Source: Nitrospira sp. (GTDB lineage Bacteria > Nitrospirota > Nitrospiria > Nitrospirales > Nitrospiraceae). Taken from it: a stretch of 64,000 nucleotides of DNA. Of the stretch, positions 33,756-43,084 are shown in pieces (position 1 is the stretch's first letter; each line of letters opens with the position of its first letter). The notes under the pieces were generated by a model. The model made no database searches. It was not told where the DNA came from and saw nothing but the letters and a program-made list of their open reading frames with translations. The translations under genes were made by a program, and so were the position numbers. The stretch lies in the NCBI GenBank assembly GCA_036984305.1, contig BQWY01000001.1:1178001-1242000 (forward strand), given 5' to 3'.

Positions 33756-36700
33756 GCAGATGGTCGTCCCTGCGCAGGGCCCCGCTGCATGGCTTCGGTC
33801 GCGAATCGCTTGAGTTCGCGCAGATCGAGCTTGCCCGTTCCAAGCAGGGGCAACTGCTCAACCTTGAACCATGCGTCTTTGCGGGGCAGAAACAGATTCG
33901 AGAGACCGGAGGCGGCGGCCCTTTCGAGAATCTCCGAGATCCGCGCAGGGTCCAGTGTGTGGAGGACCGCCAGCTGTTCACCCTTTTTTTCGTCCGGCAC
34001 GCCGGTGACGGCCAAGATCATGGTTTCGGCGCCCGCCGCTTCGTGCAACACCTCTTCGACGCGGCCGTGCGGAACCATTTCGCCTCCGATCTTGGAAAAG
34101 CGCGAAAGGCGGTCGGTGATAAAGAGAAATCCGTCCTCGTCAACGTAGGCCACGTCTCCGGTCACGTACCAGCCGTCGCGCACGACCTTCGCGGTGAGTT
34201 CCGGTTGCCCGAGGTACCCTTGCATGACGTTCGCGCCCTTCACGAGCAGCATCCCGGCGGTCCCTGTCGGGAGCGGCGCGAAGGTGTCGGGGTCGACGAT
34301 TCGCACTGAGATGCCGGGGAGAGGTTGCCCGACGGAGCCGCGCCGCGAGGCCGGTTGGTAAAAGCCCGCCGCCCGGAAGTCCGGACAGTTGACCGACACG
34401 ACCGGCGCGCATTCCGTCGTGCCGTAGCCTTCCATCGGGCGTATGCCGAATCGGTCCTGAAAGGCCTGGGCGAGCCGCTCCGAGAGTTTTTCCGCTCCTG
34501 TCAATACGACTCGGAGCGAGCCGAATTGCTCAGGGGTGCAGCGCCGCAGATAGAGCTGCAAGAACGTCGGTGTGGCGATACAGACAGTCAGACGATAGCG
34601 GTGGGTCATCTCGCCCACGGCCACGACGTCCAATGGAGAGGGAAGATAGACGACGCCGGTGCCGTGAATCATCGCCAGCCAGAGGGGCAGCATATAGCCA
34701 AACGAATGAAAGAAGGGAAGAATGCCCAGCAGCCGATCCTTGGCGTCCACGTGAAAGATTTGAAGCGCGGCTTGAATATTCGAGTCGATGTTGAAGTGCG
34801 ACAGCATGACGCCCTTGGGCTGCCCCGTGCTGCCGCTGCTGAATATGATGGTCGCGATATCGTCCATGGTAGGCGGCTTCGTCGCGCCGCAGGCCCGTTC
34901 CAGGACCGAGAGCGGCGCAAACAGGCCGAGCGCCATGGCGGCCAATCGCTCCTTTGTTCCGATTGCCTTGACCAGGTCGTCCAACCAGAGAACCGTCACG
35001 TTGGACGGGAGTTCCAGTTTGGCTTTGTCGACGAACAGCCTGCTCGTCACGATGGTCTGGAGCGCGGCTTGGGTAACGACGCCTTCAAGTCCGGCTCGCC
35101 CGACGGTGTAGTTGAGATTCACGGTTGTATGGCCGGTGAGCGTCGAGGCAAGATTGAGAAGCGCGCCGCCGACGCTGGGCGGCAGCAGCAGCCCAATATT
35201 GCGCTGGCCCTTCCAGTGTGGTCGAAACAGGCGAGCGAGCGCCACCGCTCCGGTGATCGCTTGCCAGCTGGATACGTGCGGTCTGGTCACGTCGGCCATG
35301 GCAAATCGGAACGGGTGTCGCCGCATGGCGCGAATGGCGGATCGATGCAAAGGCGAACGATCGTTCTTGCGTAGCCGCCAGGCCTGCTCGCTCAACTCTT
35401 GGATCGCCTGCCTGAGGTCGGATGCGGAACTCTCCGGGGGTAATGGTGGTCCGAACGAGATGGTGATCGGATAGGGGATGCGCTCCGGCCATTTTGCCAG
35501 GAAGCGGCCGCCGACGAAACTGAAGATGCTGCCCCAAATACGATCGAGATGGACGGGCACAATCGGTGTCGTCCGTCCCTTGATGATCCGCTCGAAGCCT
35601 CGACGGAACGGCAACAAGCCTCCCGTTCTCGTAATCTGGCCCTCGGGGAATATGCAGACCACTTCTCCACGATCCAGGCAGTGGCCTGCTGCCCGAAGCG
35701 CTTGCAAGATGACGCGAGGGCCGCCGGCGGAGGCAATGGGGATCGCCCCCGATAACGTCATGAACGGACGCAGGAGCGGGACGTCGAAATAGCGCGAGTC
35801 CACGAGGAATCGAATAGGGCGGTCGAGGCAGGTGATGAGGAGCACCGCGTCCAAAAACGAGACGTGGTTTGGGACGAGTAATGCCCCTCCCTCCGCCGGT
35901 ACGTGCTCCTGGCCGAGCACGCGTATGCGGTAGAGCGTTTGCGTCGCCAACAGCAGGAGGGCTCGAACGAACGATTCCGGTAGGAGCCAGAGAGCGCAGA
36001 CGGCTCCGACGACCGCGCCGAGACCGGCCACCACGAAGATGTCCGCCGCACGCAGGCCGAGCTGTCCCAACAGGCCGGCTCCCACGGAACCAGCCAGGAC
36101 ACCCGAAAACACAGCCGTGTTTTGGAGCGCAATGACAGCTCCTCGGCGATCCTTCGGCGCGCGCCACTGAACCAACGCGTTGACGGGCACGACGAACAAT
36201 CCGCTGGAGAGGCCCAGGACGGTCAACAGGATCATGGTGGCGAGAAATCCCGGCGACCATAGGCCGATTGCCAAGAGGATGATCGCCATGCCGATGACGC
36301 CGAACGGAATCAATCCAACTTCGATCTTCGAGGAGGAGAGTTTCCCAGCCAAAAAGGCTCCGATGCCGATCCCTGCTGCCAGCACGGTCATGGGAATGCC
36401 CGCGAGCGCATCTGAAAGTGCCAGCGCGCCTTTCGCATAGATCAAGATGTCCTGCCCGACGAGGCTGGCCAGCGTCCAGAAAAAGATATTGCCCATGATC
36501 GCCAGCCGCAGCACGCGGTCGTCGGTCAGTGCCGACCAAGCGCCTCGCAATGTGACCCCGAGCCCACCTTCGGCGCGCGCGGGTGGCACCTCGGGGATTG
36601 TCCAGGCCCACCCACAGCCGATACCGGCTACGAGGAGGAGCATCGCACCGGCCATCCACGGATGCGGGTCGGTGAAGTCCAACAGGATTCCGGCGACCGC

Positions 36701-37210
36701 CGTTCCGGAAATAATGGCCATAAAACTCCATAATTCCAGGAGACCATTCCCCGCTGATAATCGTTCGTGCGGCAGCAATTCCGGCAGGATGCCGTATTTC
36801 GCCGGGCTGAAAAACGCGCTGTGCACGCCCATGAGTCCGAGCACAATCAGTGGGAGCAGGGACGCCGATGGATCGAGCCAGAGGGACACCGTGCCTGCCG
36901 CCATCAGGGCGATCTCCAACACCTTCATGCTCATGATCACGGTCCGTTTGCTGATGCGATCGGCGAGGACGCCGGCGACGATGGAGCACAACATGAGCGG
37001 GAGGGTGAACACGACGAAGGCTTTCGTCGTTTGTGCCTGCGAGGCCATCTCGAACCCAGGGTCGCTCCGAGTCAGCTCGAGCGACACCTGCCGAATGGCC
37101 AGCAGGGCGACGATCAGCTTCCAGGCATTGTCGTTGAACGCACCGCAGAACTGAGCGACAAGAAGGCCGCGCAAGGGGTGCCGAGGGGATGCGGATGATG
37201 GGACGGTCAT
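33752..37210 (-). CDS. aas: Three-domain MFS-acyltransferase-acyl-ACP ligase (LplT-Aas-like)
   Basis: A 1152-residue inner-membrane protein for lysophospholipid remodelling. Residues about 10-410: MFS transporter of the LplT type (FCGAFNDNAWKL, DRISKRTVIM). Residues 425-625: PlsC-like acyltransferase with NHVSFLDA (about 445) and FPEGQI (about 520). Residues 650-1145: AMP-dependent acyl ligase with SSGSTGQPKG (about 788), YGTTE (about 930), TGDVAYVDEDGF and the C-terminal Lys in GTGKLDLRELK. In E. coli LplT and Aas are separate; here transport and repair are on one chain. The acyltransferase flips and reacylates lysophosphatidylethanolamine with ACP-bound acyl groups. ATG 37210; preceded by a lipoprotein gene 20 bases upstream. 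Confidence 0.92.
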   Translation of the reverse strand: MTVPSSASPRHPLRGLLVAQFCGAFNDNAWKLIVALLAIRQVSLELTRSDPGFEMASQAQTTKAFVVFTLPLMLCSIVAGVLADRISKRTVIMSMKVLEIALMAAGTVSLWLDPSASLLPLIVLGLMGVHSAFFSPAKYGILPELLPHERLSAGNGLLELWSFMAIISGTAVAGILLDFTDPHPWMAGAMLLLVAGIGCGWAWTIPEVPPARAEGGLGVTLRGAWSALTDDRVLRLAIMGNIFFWTLASLVGQDILIYAKGALALSDALAGIPMTVLAAGIGIGAFLAGKLSSSKIEVGLIPFGVIGMAIILLAIGLWSPGFLATMILLTVLGLSSGLFVVPVNALVQWRAPKDRRGAVIALQNTAVFSGVLAGSVGAGLLGQLGLRAADIFVVAGLGAVVGAVCALWLLPESFVRALLLLATQTLYRIRVLGQEHVPAEGGALLVPNHVSFLDAVLLITCLDRPIRFLVDSRYFDVPLLRPFMTLSGAIPIASAGGPRVILQALRAAGHCLDRGEVVCIFPEGQITRTGGLLPFRRGFERIIKGRTTPIVPVHLDRIWGSIFSFVGGRFLAKWPERIPYPITISFGPPLPPESSASDLRQAIQELSEQAWRLRKNDRSPLHRSAIRAMRRHPFRFAMADVTRPHVSSWQAITGAVALARLFRPHWKGQRNIGLLLPPSVGGALLNLASTLTGHTTVNLNYTVGRAGLEGVVTQAALQTIVTSRLFVDKAKLELPSNVTVLWLDDLVKAIGTKERLAAMALGLFAPLSVLERACGATKPPTMDDIATIIFSSGSTGQPKGVMLSHFNIDSNIQAALQIFHVDAKDRLLGILPFFHSFGYMLPLWLAMIHGTGVVYLPSPLDVVAVGEMTHRYRLTVCIATPTFLQLYLRRCTPEQFGSLRVVLTGAEKLSERLAQAFQDRFGIRPMEGYGTTECAPVVSVNCPDFRAAGFYQPASRRGSVGQPLPGISVRIVDPDTFAPLPTGTAGMLLVKGANVMQGYLGQPELTAKVVRDGWYVTGDVAYVDEDGFLFITDRLSRFSKIGGEMVPHGRVEEVLHEAAGAETMILAVTGVPDEKKGEQLAVLHTLDPARISEILERAAASGLSNLFLPRKDAWFKVEQLPLLGTGKLDLRELKRFATEAMQRGPAQGRPSA

Positions 37211-37230
37211 CGAGCCGGCACTATTGAGCC

Positions 37231-37734
37231 CTATTTCTTCGAGATGATCAAGACCGTCAACCAGATGGGCGCTGTGACGACGCCGAGGACGACTGCCGTG
37301 ATGACTGGGTACGTCACGACCGCCACGGGGACTTCCCAGAAGCGGTGCGCGCAGGATCGGCGCTTTTCAGCGGTCCACGAATCCGAGAACGGGGCAAATA
37401 GGGACACGCAGGTACCCGACTCCGGCTCGACGTGGTAGGGCCTGAGATCCCAGTCCTTCCCGGATTTTTTCGCTTTGCCCACTACGGTGACCTTCCCGCT
37501 CGTACAGAACACTCGCACCACATCCTCTCGGGGGTACCCTTTGGCGAGCGAGGGTTCCGCGCAGGTCACGTCGAGAATCGTGCCGTCCTGTTCCACCCGT
37601 AGGATCTTGCCTTCACGGGTCTCGTAATACCGCCCCTGCGAGTCTTCATCAAAGTAGGTTCGTGGAGGCAGATCGGTCGCGCAACCGGAAAGACCGAAGA
37701 CCAGAGCAACCAAACCGGAAAGGAAGCGCTTCAC
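37231..37734 (-). CDS. Putative lipoprotein with C-terminal membrane segment
   Basis: About 167 residues. Signal peptide (MKRFLSGLVALVFGLSGC, lipobox LSGC). The mature part is polar with YYETREGKILRV and a CTSGKVTVVGKAKKSG stretch, two pairs of Cys that may form disulphides, and a final hydrophobic helix (VTYPVITAVVLGVVTAPIWL) ending KK. GTG 37734 is preferred because GGAGG lies 5 bases upstream and gives a proper signal peptide; ATG 37746 adds four residues. Not a known family. It lies 20 bases before the MFS-acyltransferase-ligase gene and may be co-transcribed with it. Confidence 0.7.
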   Translation of the reverse strand: MKRFLSGLVALVFGLSGCATDLPPRTYFDEDSQGRYYETREGKILRVEQDGTILDVTCAEPSLAKGYPREDVVRVFCTSGKVTVVGKAKKSGKDWDLRPYHVEPESGTCVSLFAPFSDSWTAEKRRSCAHRFWEVPVAVVTYPVITAVVLGVVTAPIWLTVLIISKK

Positions 37735-38180
37735 GTGTTCCTCCATAGTCGTTTTCTCTCAGATGGAGTACCGATCGCATCTTGAACGAGGTTCGAGCAA
37801 AGATCAAACGGAACCGTCGATTCAGGCCGTTCGGCGTGCGCGGACTGCCGACAGATCCGTAGAAGCACAGCACGGACGAGATGCGTCGACACGGTGCTCG
37901 CGACCCTCGCGTTCACCGATCGGATCTACCGTCACGTCCTGTCATCGTCAACAGGACGACATCGGAGTACAGTGCTTGCGTACACCCTTCCTTTGCGTCT
38001 CAACGAAAACAGCAGTTGATCTGATCTGGCCGATGACTAGGTCCGATGGGACCTTCATCCAAAAGGATGGGTTCCCTTGGACAAATGTTCGTGATACCTT
38101 TCCGCAGTTTTTTTCCGCACGGTCGGATTCGTACAGCCTGATCGTCCTGTGATCCGGAACAACACGAAAGGGTTTACCCT
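37735..38180. other. Intergenic region, 446 bases
   Basis: Divergent region between the lipoprotein gene (minus) and the beta-propeller lipoprotein gene (plus). I find no convincing promoter pair, no RNA gene and no hairpin with a T-run. A small inverted repeat AGGG-TTTA-CCCT (38170-38181 region) overlaps the ribosome binding site of the plus-strand gene. Confidence 0.4.
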
Positions 38181-39671
38181 ATGCGAACACCTCGATCGTA
38201 TTCGCTGGCGGCGTTACGGGTCGTCGTTGTGATTGGCGCATTGCTCGCCGGATGTAGCGGCGGGGGCGACAGCGCTCCGGGTTCCGATACGGGAGGAACG
38301 ACCCCTCCGCCGGGTGGATCTTCGCCCACTCCGACGGGGCCCACAGGCAACATCATTTTCGGACGAACCACAGCGGGGAACGACGACCTGTTCTTGATCA
38401 AATCCGATGGCACCGGTGCCGTGACCCTGGCTGCCGATGCCGCCGCAAGGGAAACATTCAGCCAACTGTCGGGCAGCCGGGTAATTTACCAGAAGGGACC
38501 GGCCGGTTTTTCGCCCCGTGACATTTGGGGCGTCAATGTCGACGGATCCGGTGCCGGTGCGTTGGTTAATCAACCGGCCGACGAACAGGCTCGGGCGGTC
38601 GTCAACAATGTAGTGGTCTACGAATCCTCCGCCAGCCTCGGATCACAGCGAGACCTCGCCACGGTGGGTCTTGATGGCAGCAATCCCACCCCGATTCCGA
38701 GCAATCCGGTCGATGACGAATACTACGTGGGAACCGCCTCCGGTCGAATTCTCTACGAGCAGCGGACAGGGGCCCAAACGGATCTCTTCAGCGTGTTACC
38801 CAATGGTACCGGAACGCAGCCTCTCGGGGTGGGGCCCGATGAAGAATTCTTCGTCGGGACCATAGGCTCTCAGGTGTTGTTCACGAGACGGACCGATCCG
38901 AGCTCGCCGTTCGATCTCTTTGTGATCAATGCGGACGGGACGGGGGGGGCGACGCCGCTGGGGCAGACTGCAAATAGCGAAGTCTTCGCAGCCGTCGTCG
39001 GCGGTCGAGTCGTGTTCCAGCGCTGTCTACCCATGGGTGGGCAGTGTGACCTGTATAGCATTAACCCCAATGGAACCGGTGAGACCCCGCTGGCTACCTC
39101 CGCCGATAACGAATTCTTCGACGGGGCGGTTGGAACGCGCGTGCTCTACACGGTCGACGTGGGCGGGCAAACTGACTTGTATAGTGTGGACGTCACGGGC
39201 GGAGCACCGGCTCCACTCGCCACGAGCAACAGCAACATTTACAACGAATATAGCGAGGGTTTCGTCGGTAACCGCGTCATCTTTCGGCAGGAAGTCGGAG
39301 GCCAAGCCGACCTCTACAGCATCAATGCGGATGGGGCCGGTGGGGCGGTCGCGCTCGCGACGGCTCCCGAGCGGGAAAGCTTCGTGGGTGCGATCGGGGA
39401 CCGGGCGATTTTTGAGCGCTTGTCGAGCGGCAGCTTTTCCAGTCCGAGCGATATCTATAGCCGCCTGGCAGACGGAAGTGCGCCCCAGGTGCCGCTGGCG
39501 ATCACGGCCGACGATGAAGAGTACCAGGGGGCGGCAGCGGGTCGTGCCATATTCGAACGTAGGACCGGAACGGGACCGCGCGATCTGTTCAGCATCGCGC
39601 CCGACGGAAGCGGGCCGGCCATTCCACTCGGGCAGACGGCAAACGACGAGTTTTTCATCACGAGCTTCTAA
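38181..39671 (+). CDS. Secreted TolB-like beta-propeller lipoprotein
   Basis: A 496-residue envelope protein. Signal peptide with lipobox LLAGCSGG (Cys about 25), then a Gly/Pro/Thr-rich tether, then about nine copies of a 45-50-residue blade with the pattern DLFxINxDGTG-PL-x-DNExFxGxxGxRVLF, e.g. DLYSINADGAGGAVAL and DLFSIAPDGSGPAIPL. These are TolB/PD40-like blades; such propellers bind ligands or proteins in the periplasm. AAAGGG precedes ATG 38181 by 8 bases. No operon partner; function unknown. Confidence 0.88.
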   Translation: MRTPRSYSLAALRVVVVIGALLAGCSGGGDSAPGSDTGGTTPPPGGSSPTPTGPTGNIIFGRTTAGNDDLFLIKSDGTGAVTLAADAAARETFSQLSGSRVIYQKGPAGFSPRDIWGVNVDGSGAGALVNQPADEQARAVVNNVVVYESSASLGSQRDLATVGLDGSNPTPIPSNPVDDEYYVGTASGRILYEQRTGAQTDLFSVLPNGTGTQPLGVGPDEEFFVGTIGSQVLFTRRTDPSSPFDLFVINADGTGGATPLGQTANSEVFAAVVGGRVVFQRCLPMGGQCDLYSINPNGTGETPLATSADNEFFDGAVGTRVLYTVDVGGQTDLYSVDVTGGAPAPLATSNSNIYNEYSEGFVGNRVIFRQEVGGQADLYSINADGAGGAVALATAPERESFVGAIGDRAIFERLSSGSFSSPSDIYSRLADGSAPQVPLAITADDEEYQGAAAGRAIFERRTGTGPRDLFSIAPDGSGPAIPLGQTANDEFFITSF

Positions 39672-39717
39672 GTCTCGACGTTCCGCGATCGTGTCACCAT
39701 GGTGTGCCGCTCGGATC

Positions 39718-41580
39718 TCATGATGCGGGCGGCGGCTCGGCCGTGGGCAATCCTTCCAGTGCCATGATCCGGAGCGCGTTGGTCGTGGGGCAGGGGCCTG
39801 GTCGAAGTCGATAGTCGAACGTCAGGCGACCATCCTCGATCTCTTCCTCGAAATGCACGTTCGTCAGTTGCGGAATGTGTGCGTCCAACTCCGCCAACTC
39901 CAAGTCATGCGTCGTGACCAGCCCCAGGGCCGTCGTGGCGCTGAGCGCGCTCACGTAGGCGCGGCTTCCGATGAGTCGTTCTCGGTTGTTCGTGCCGCGA
40001 AAAATTTCATCGATGAGAAACAACACGGGTGGCGCATTGCGAAGTTCCGCTGCCTTGAGCAACGCCTTGAGACGCTTTACCTCGGCATAAAAGTGCGACA
40101 GTCCTTCCTCAATCGAGTCCGTCACGCGGAGGCACCCGTGGAGCCTGGCCCAGGTCCACTCGAATCGCTCGGCACATACCGGGGCGCCGGCCTGCGCGAG
40201 ACAGACATTGATCCCCACTGTTCGGAGGAATGTACTCTTCCCTGACATGTTCGATCCGGTGACGAGGAGGATGCGTCCAGCCCCCTCTAAGTGCAGGTCG
40301 TTCAGCACCCGCGAGCTGTGTGGAATGAGCGGGTGCCCCATTCGTTCGCCGACGATGGATCCGCCGGATTCGGCCGGGCGATCCGAGTCAGCTGGGCGAG
40401 GCCACGCAAAATCTGGGTGAAGCCACGCAAAGGCGCCCAATGAGCTGGCGGCCTCAACCTCCGCCAGGATCTCCAACCAGAGGGGGAACTGCGTGTGAAT
40501 TTCGGCATGAAGCCGTTGCAGGCGCCAAGTGAAATACAGGTCCCAGGGGCCGGGGAGGTTCACCAGTACGTGAACCACAGGATTGGCTCGCACACTGAGG
40601 CCGGCTACGACCGAGGCGGCATGCCTGATGCGACGGGACGGGCGAGTCGTGGCGTGCAGCAAGGGAGCACACAGCGTACGGAGGGATGCGGGCATGGAAG
40701 GCGCACGGCGTTCCAGGTACGCGAGGACGGCGCCAAGCGTGTCCAGTTCACCTTGCAGCGACAGTGCGAGTTCGAACGAATGGGCGCTTCGATCCATGAG
40801 GAGAAAGACGAACGCGTAGAGGCCGAACGACAGCATCCAATAGTCTGCGTCGAGCCACCCCGACAGTCGGGCTGCGAGGAGCACGACGGTCGCAAGAGCG
40901 AGAGCGGTCTCGATGAGGAGCAGCGGAACGAGCGTCGGCCAGCCTGCGGGCGACAGCAGCACGGCTCTCAAGCGGTCCCCGTTGATCTCCTGTTCGCCCG
41001 CCAGCATCCCTTCCACGACGAGCCGATCGCGGAATACCGGAAGTCGTGCCAGTTCGCGGGCCAGCATTTGACGCCGTTCCCATCGCAGCCGGTCGGCCGG
41101 TTGTTCGAGAAGCCATGACGACAGCCGGGCGCGCCCATTCGTGGAAACCGTGGTATCCAACAATCGCTGAAGCGAGTGAGATCCGACGATGTCCAGATCC
41201 GCGGCGTAGGGATGATCCGGCGGAGGGGAAGAGAAACGAGTCGGCAGAAGGGGCCAGTTCAATTGCACCCGCGCAAGGTGCGTGCGTTTGATACCTTGCC
41301 ACACCTTCCACCGATGCATCCGACGTTCGAGCCTGTTATGATAACCGGCGACGACGGTGAATACGATCAGGAAGACCGCGACGACGGTGTTCCCGAGGGT
41401 GTACCAGCCGAGCTTGAAACTGAGGACTGCAATCAGCGCGCTGACCACGAACAGCGCCAATCGCGCCCGAGAGAACCGCAGACTGAGTCGTTGCCCCGCC
41501 GACACACGGCGGTCGGCCCATGCGATGAGGCGAACGAGCGTTCGCTCGGGACAGGGCCCAGTGGGCGTAGAGGATCCCAT
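39718..41580 (-). CDS. Membrane-anchored MutS-family ATPase
   Basis: A 620-residue protein. Residues 38-85 contain two membrane helices; two more hydrophobic segments lie near 215-265. The C-terminal half is a MutS core ATPase: GSNMSGKSTFLR (Walker A, about residues 437-448), FLIDEIFRGTNNRER (Walker B, about 515-530), then TALGLVTTHDLELAEL. The MutS mismatch-recognition domain I and the Smr domain of MutS2 are missing, so it belongs to the uncharacterised membrane-type MutS proteins rather than mismatch repair. Start ATG 41580. Divergent from prmA. Confidence 0.9.
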   Translation of the reverse strand: MGSSTPTGPCPERTLVRLIAWADRRVSAGQRLSLRFSRARLALFVVSALIAVLSFKLGWYTLGNTVVAVFLIVFTVVAGYHNRLERRMHRWKVWQGIKRTHLARVQLNWPLLPTRFSSPPPDHPYAADLDIVGSHSLQRLLDTTVSTNGRARLSSWLLEQPADRLRWERRQMLARELARLPVFRDRLVVEGMLAGEQEINGDRLRAVLLSPAGWPTLVPLLLIETALALATVVLLAARLSGWLDADYWMLSFGLYAFVFLLMDRSAHSFELALSLQGELDTLGAVLAYLERRAPSMPASLRTLCAPLLHATTRPSRRIRHAASVVAGLSVRANPVVHVLVNLPGPWDLYFTWRLQRLHAEIHTQFPLWLEILAEVEAASSLGAFAWLHPDFAWPRPADSDRPAESGGSIVGERMGHPLIPHSSRVLNDLHLEGAGRILLVTGSNMSGKSTFLRTVGINVCLAQAGAPVCAERFEWTWARLHGCLRVTDSIEEGLSHFYAEVKRLKALLKAAELRNAPPVLFLIDEIFRGTNNRERLIGSRAYVSALSATTALGLVTTHDLELAELDAHIPQLTNVHFEEEIEDGRLTFDYRLRPGPCPTTNALRIMALEGLPTAEPPPAS

Positions 41581-41592
41581 GCAGTGGTTGAG

Positions 41593-41622
41593 ACATTACT
41601 GATTTCGATCGAAGGGCGTCAA
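41593..41622 (-). promoter_or_regulatory. Promoter candidate for the MutS-family gene, palindrome in spacer
   Basis: Minus strand -35 TTGACG (41622-41617), 18-base spacer containing the palindrome TTCGATCGAA (41604-41613), -10 TAATGT (41598-41593). The -35 touches the prmA start codon on the other strand. Confidence 0.4.
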
Positions 41623-42566
41623 TGGCCACCGGTGGGGACACGTGGGCGGCAGCCGGAGACGAGGATGCGGCGAAGACGCTGACTGATGCCCGCGAGTGGA
41701 TCGAGGTCAGTGTCCAGGTCTCCGAGTCCTCGCTCGATGCGGGAGAGTTGCTGGGGGCGTTGCAGGTCGCCGCTGTCACGGGCGGGTGGCAGGACGGGCA
41801 ACGGATTCGGCTGTATTGGCCGAGGGAAGCGTGGACGACGGACATGGCGGCGCACGTGCGCGATACGCTGGTGGCGCTTGGCTGTGAGGCCGCCACGTCG
41901 ACGCTGACCGTCTCGACGATGCCGGCCGAAGACTGGAATGCGGTCTGGGCGAGAAGCGTGAAACCGATTCGGATCGGGCGCCTTGTGGTGCGTCCGCCCT
42001 GGGACGTACCTCCGACCGAGCCGGGTCTCATCGACTTGGTCATCGAACCGAAACTGGCATTTGGAACCGGCCATCATGCCACCACGCAAATGCTGGTCGA
42101 GTGGTTGAGCGAGTCGATCACGGGAGGAGAATCCGTGCTCGACGTCGGTGCCGGTACCGGTATCCTGGCCATGGTTGCCCTGCGCTTGGGCGCGATCTAT
42201 GCCGAGGCATGGGAGCTGGATCCGCAGGTCGTGGACTACGCCCGGGGCTATGCCCGCGACAATGGCTTCGGCGATGAGCTTCGTATCCGTCAAGGATCGC
42301 CCTCCGCGGGACACGGGAGACTTCGTGCCCAGTGGGATCTTGTGCTCGCGAATCTGGATCGCGGCGGACTCACCGAGATGGCCGAGGAACTCGGCCGGCT
42401 CGGACAGGACGGGGCCGTGGTGCTGGTGTCCGGGCTTCTGACCGAGCAAGTCGTGGAGATGGAACCGGTGTTTGCGCAACAGGGACTCTACGTCACGGCC
42501 AGGCGCGATCGCGACGGCTGGGTGGCGCTTCGCTTGCAGAGGGCGCCCTCATGTGAAGGCGACTGA
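41622..42566 (+). CDS. prmA: Ribosomal protein L11 methyltransferase
   Basis: A 314-residue SAM-dependent enzyme that trimethylates ribosomal protein L11. N-terminal substrate-binding domain (about 25-110), then LAFGTGHHATT, the SAM loop LDVGAGTGILAMVALRLGA, and the post-motif DLVLANLD. In canonical PrmA the last motif reads VANIL; here Asn is kept. GAAGG stands 6 bases before ATG 41622. The N-terminal 20 residues are longer than usual. First gene of a four-gene operon with MOSC, a methyltransferase and a SUMF1-like protein, all within 0-14 bases of each other. Confidence 0.92.
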   Translation: MATGGDTWAAAGDEDAAKTLTDAREWIEVSVQVSESSLDAGELLGALQVAAVTGGWQDGQRIRLYWPREAWTTDMAAHVRDTLVALGCEAATSTLTVSTMPAEDWNAVWARSVKPIRIGRLVVRPPWDVPPTEPGLIDLVIEPKLAFGTGHHATTQMLVEWLSESITGGESVLDVGAGTGILAMVALRLGAIYAEAWELDPQVVDYARGYARDNGFGDELRIRQGSPSAGHGRLRAQWDLVLANLDRGGLTEMAEELGRLGQDGAVVLVSGLLTEQVVEMEPVFAQQGLYVTARRDRDGWVALRLQRAPSCEGD

Positions 42567-42580
42567 ACGGTGGATGGGTC

Positions 42581-43084
42581 GTGACAGGCAGGAACGCCCG
42601 ACTGTTTCAAATTAGTGTGTCGGACGGGGGTGTCCCTAAACGGCCTGTCGCGGAGGCACGAGTTGTCAGGGAAGGCATCGAGGGTGACCGGCAGCGTCAT
42701 CGGTCGATTCACGGCGGACCGGATCGCGCCGTCTGCCTCTTTTCATTGGAACGGCTCGATGCGCTGCGCGACGAAGGACATTCGATCCACCCGGGATCAG
42801 CCGGTGAAAATCTGACGCTGGCGGGGCTTGAGTGGGCCATCGTCAAACCGGGCGATCGCCTGGAGATCGGCGAACGTGTGGAGTTGGAGATCACGAGCTA
42901 TACGACTCCCTGCCGGTACAATGCCCGTTGGTTTGCGGACGGCGATTTCCATCGGATGTCCCAGAAGCGACACCCCGGCTGGAGCCGACTTTATGCGAAG
43001 GTGGTTCAGGAAGGGGTGGTCCGACAGGGGGATCCGGTGCGACACCGAGTCGGTCAACCGTACGAAGAGGAACGCCACTCATGA
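42581..43084 (+). CDS. MOSC-domain protein
   Basis: A 167-residue MOSC protein (molybdenum cofactor sulfurase C-terminal fold; YiiM-like). Marks: GIEGDRQRHRSIHGGPDRAVCLFS and HPGSAGENLTLAGLEWAIVKPGDRLEIG, and ITSYTTPCRYN with a Cys that could carry sulfur. Such proteins are linked to molybdenum-enzyme maturation or detoxifying N-hydroxylated compounds. GTG 42581 is 14 bases after prmA. The gene ends in an ATGA overlap with the next one. Confidence 0.9.
   Translation: MTGRNARLFQISVSDGGVPKRPVAEARVVREGIEGDRQRHRSIHGGPDRAVCLFSLERLDALRDEGHSIHPGSAGENLTLAGLEWAIVKPGDRLEIGERVELEITSYTTPCRYNARWFADGDFHRMSQKRHPGWSRLYAKVVQEGVVRQGDPVRHRVGQPYEEERHS

Noticed and set aside
35085-36989. 634-codon minus-strand frame inside the LplT-Aas-like gene
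   Set aside because: Shifted frame of the real gene; Arg/Pro/Ser-rich with no recognisable motif.
37763-38152. 129-codon plus-strand frame in the 446-base gap
   Set aside because: No ribosome binding site, no motif, Arg/Ser-biased composition.
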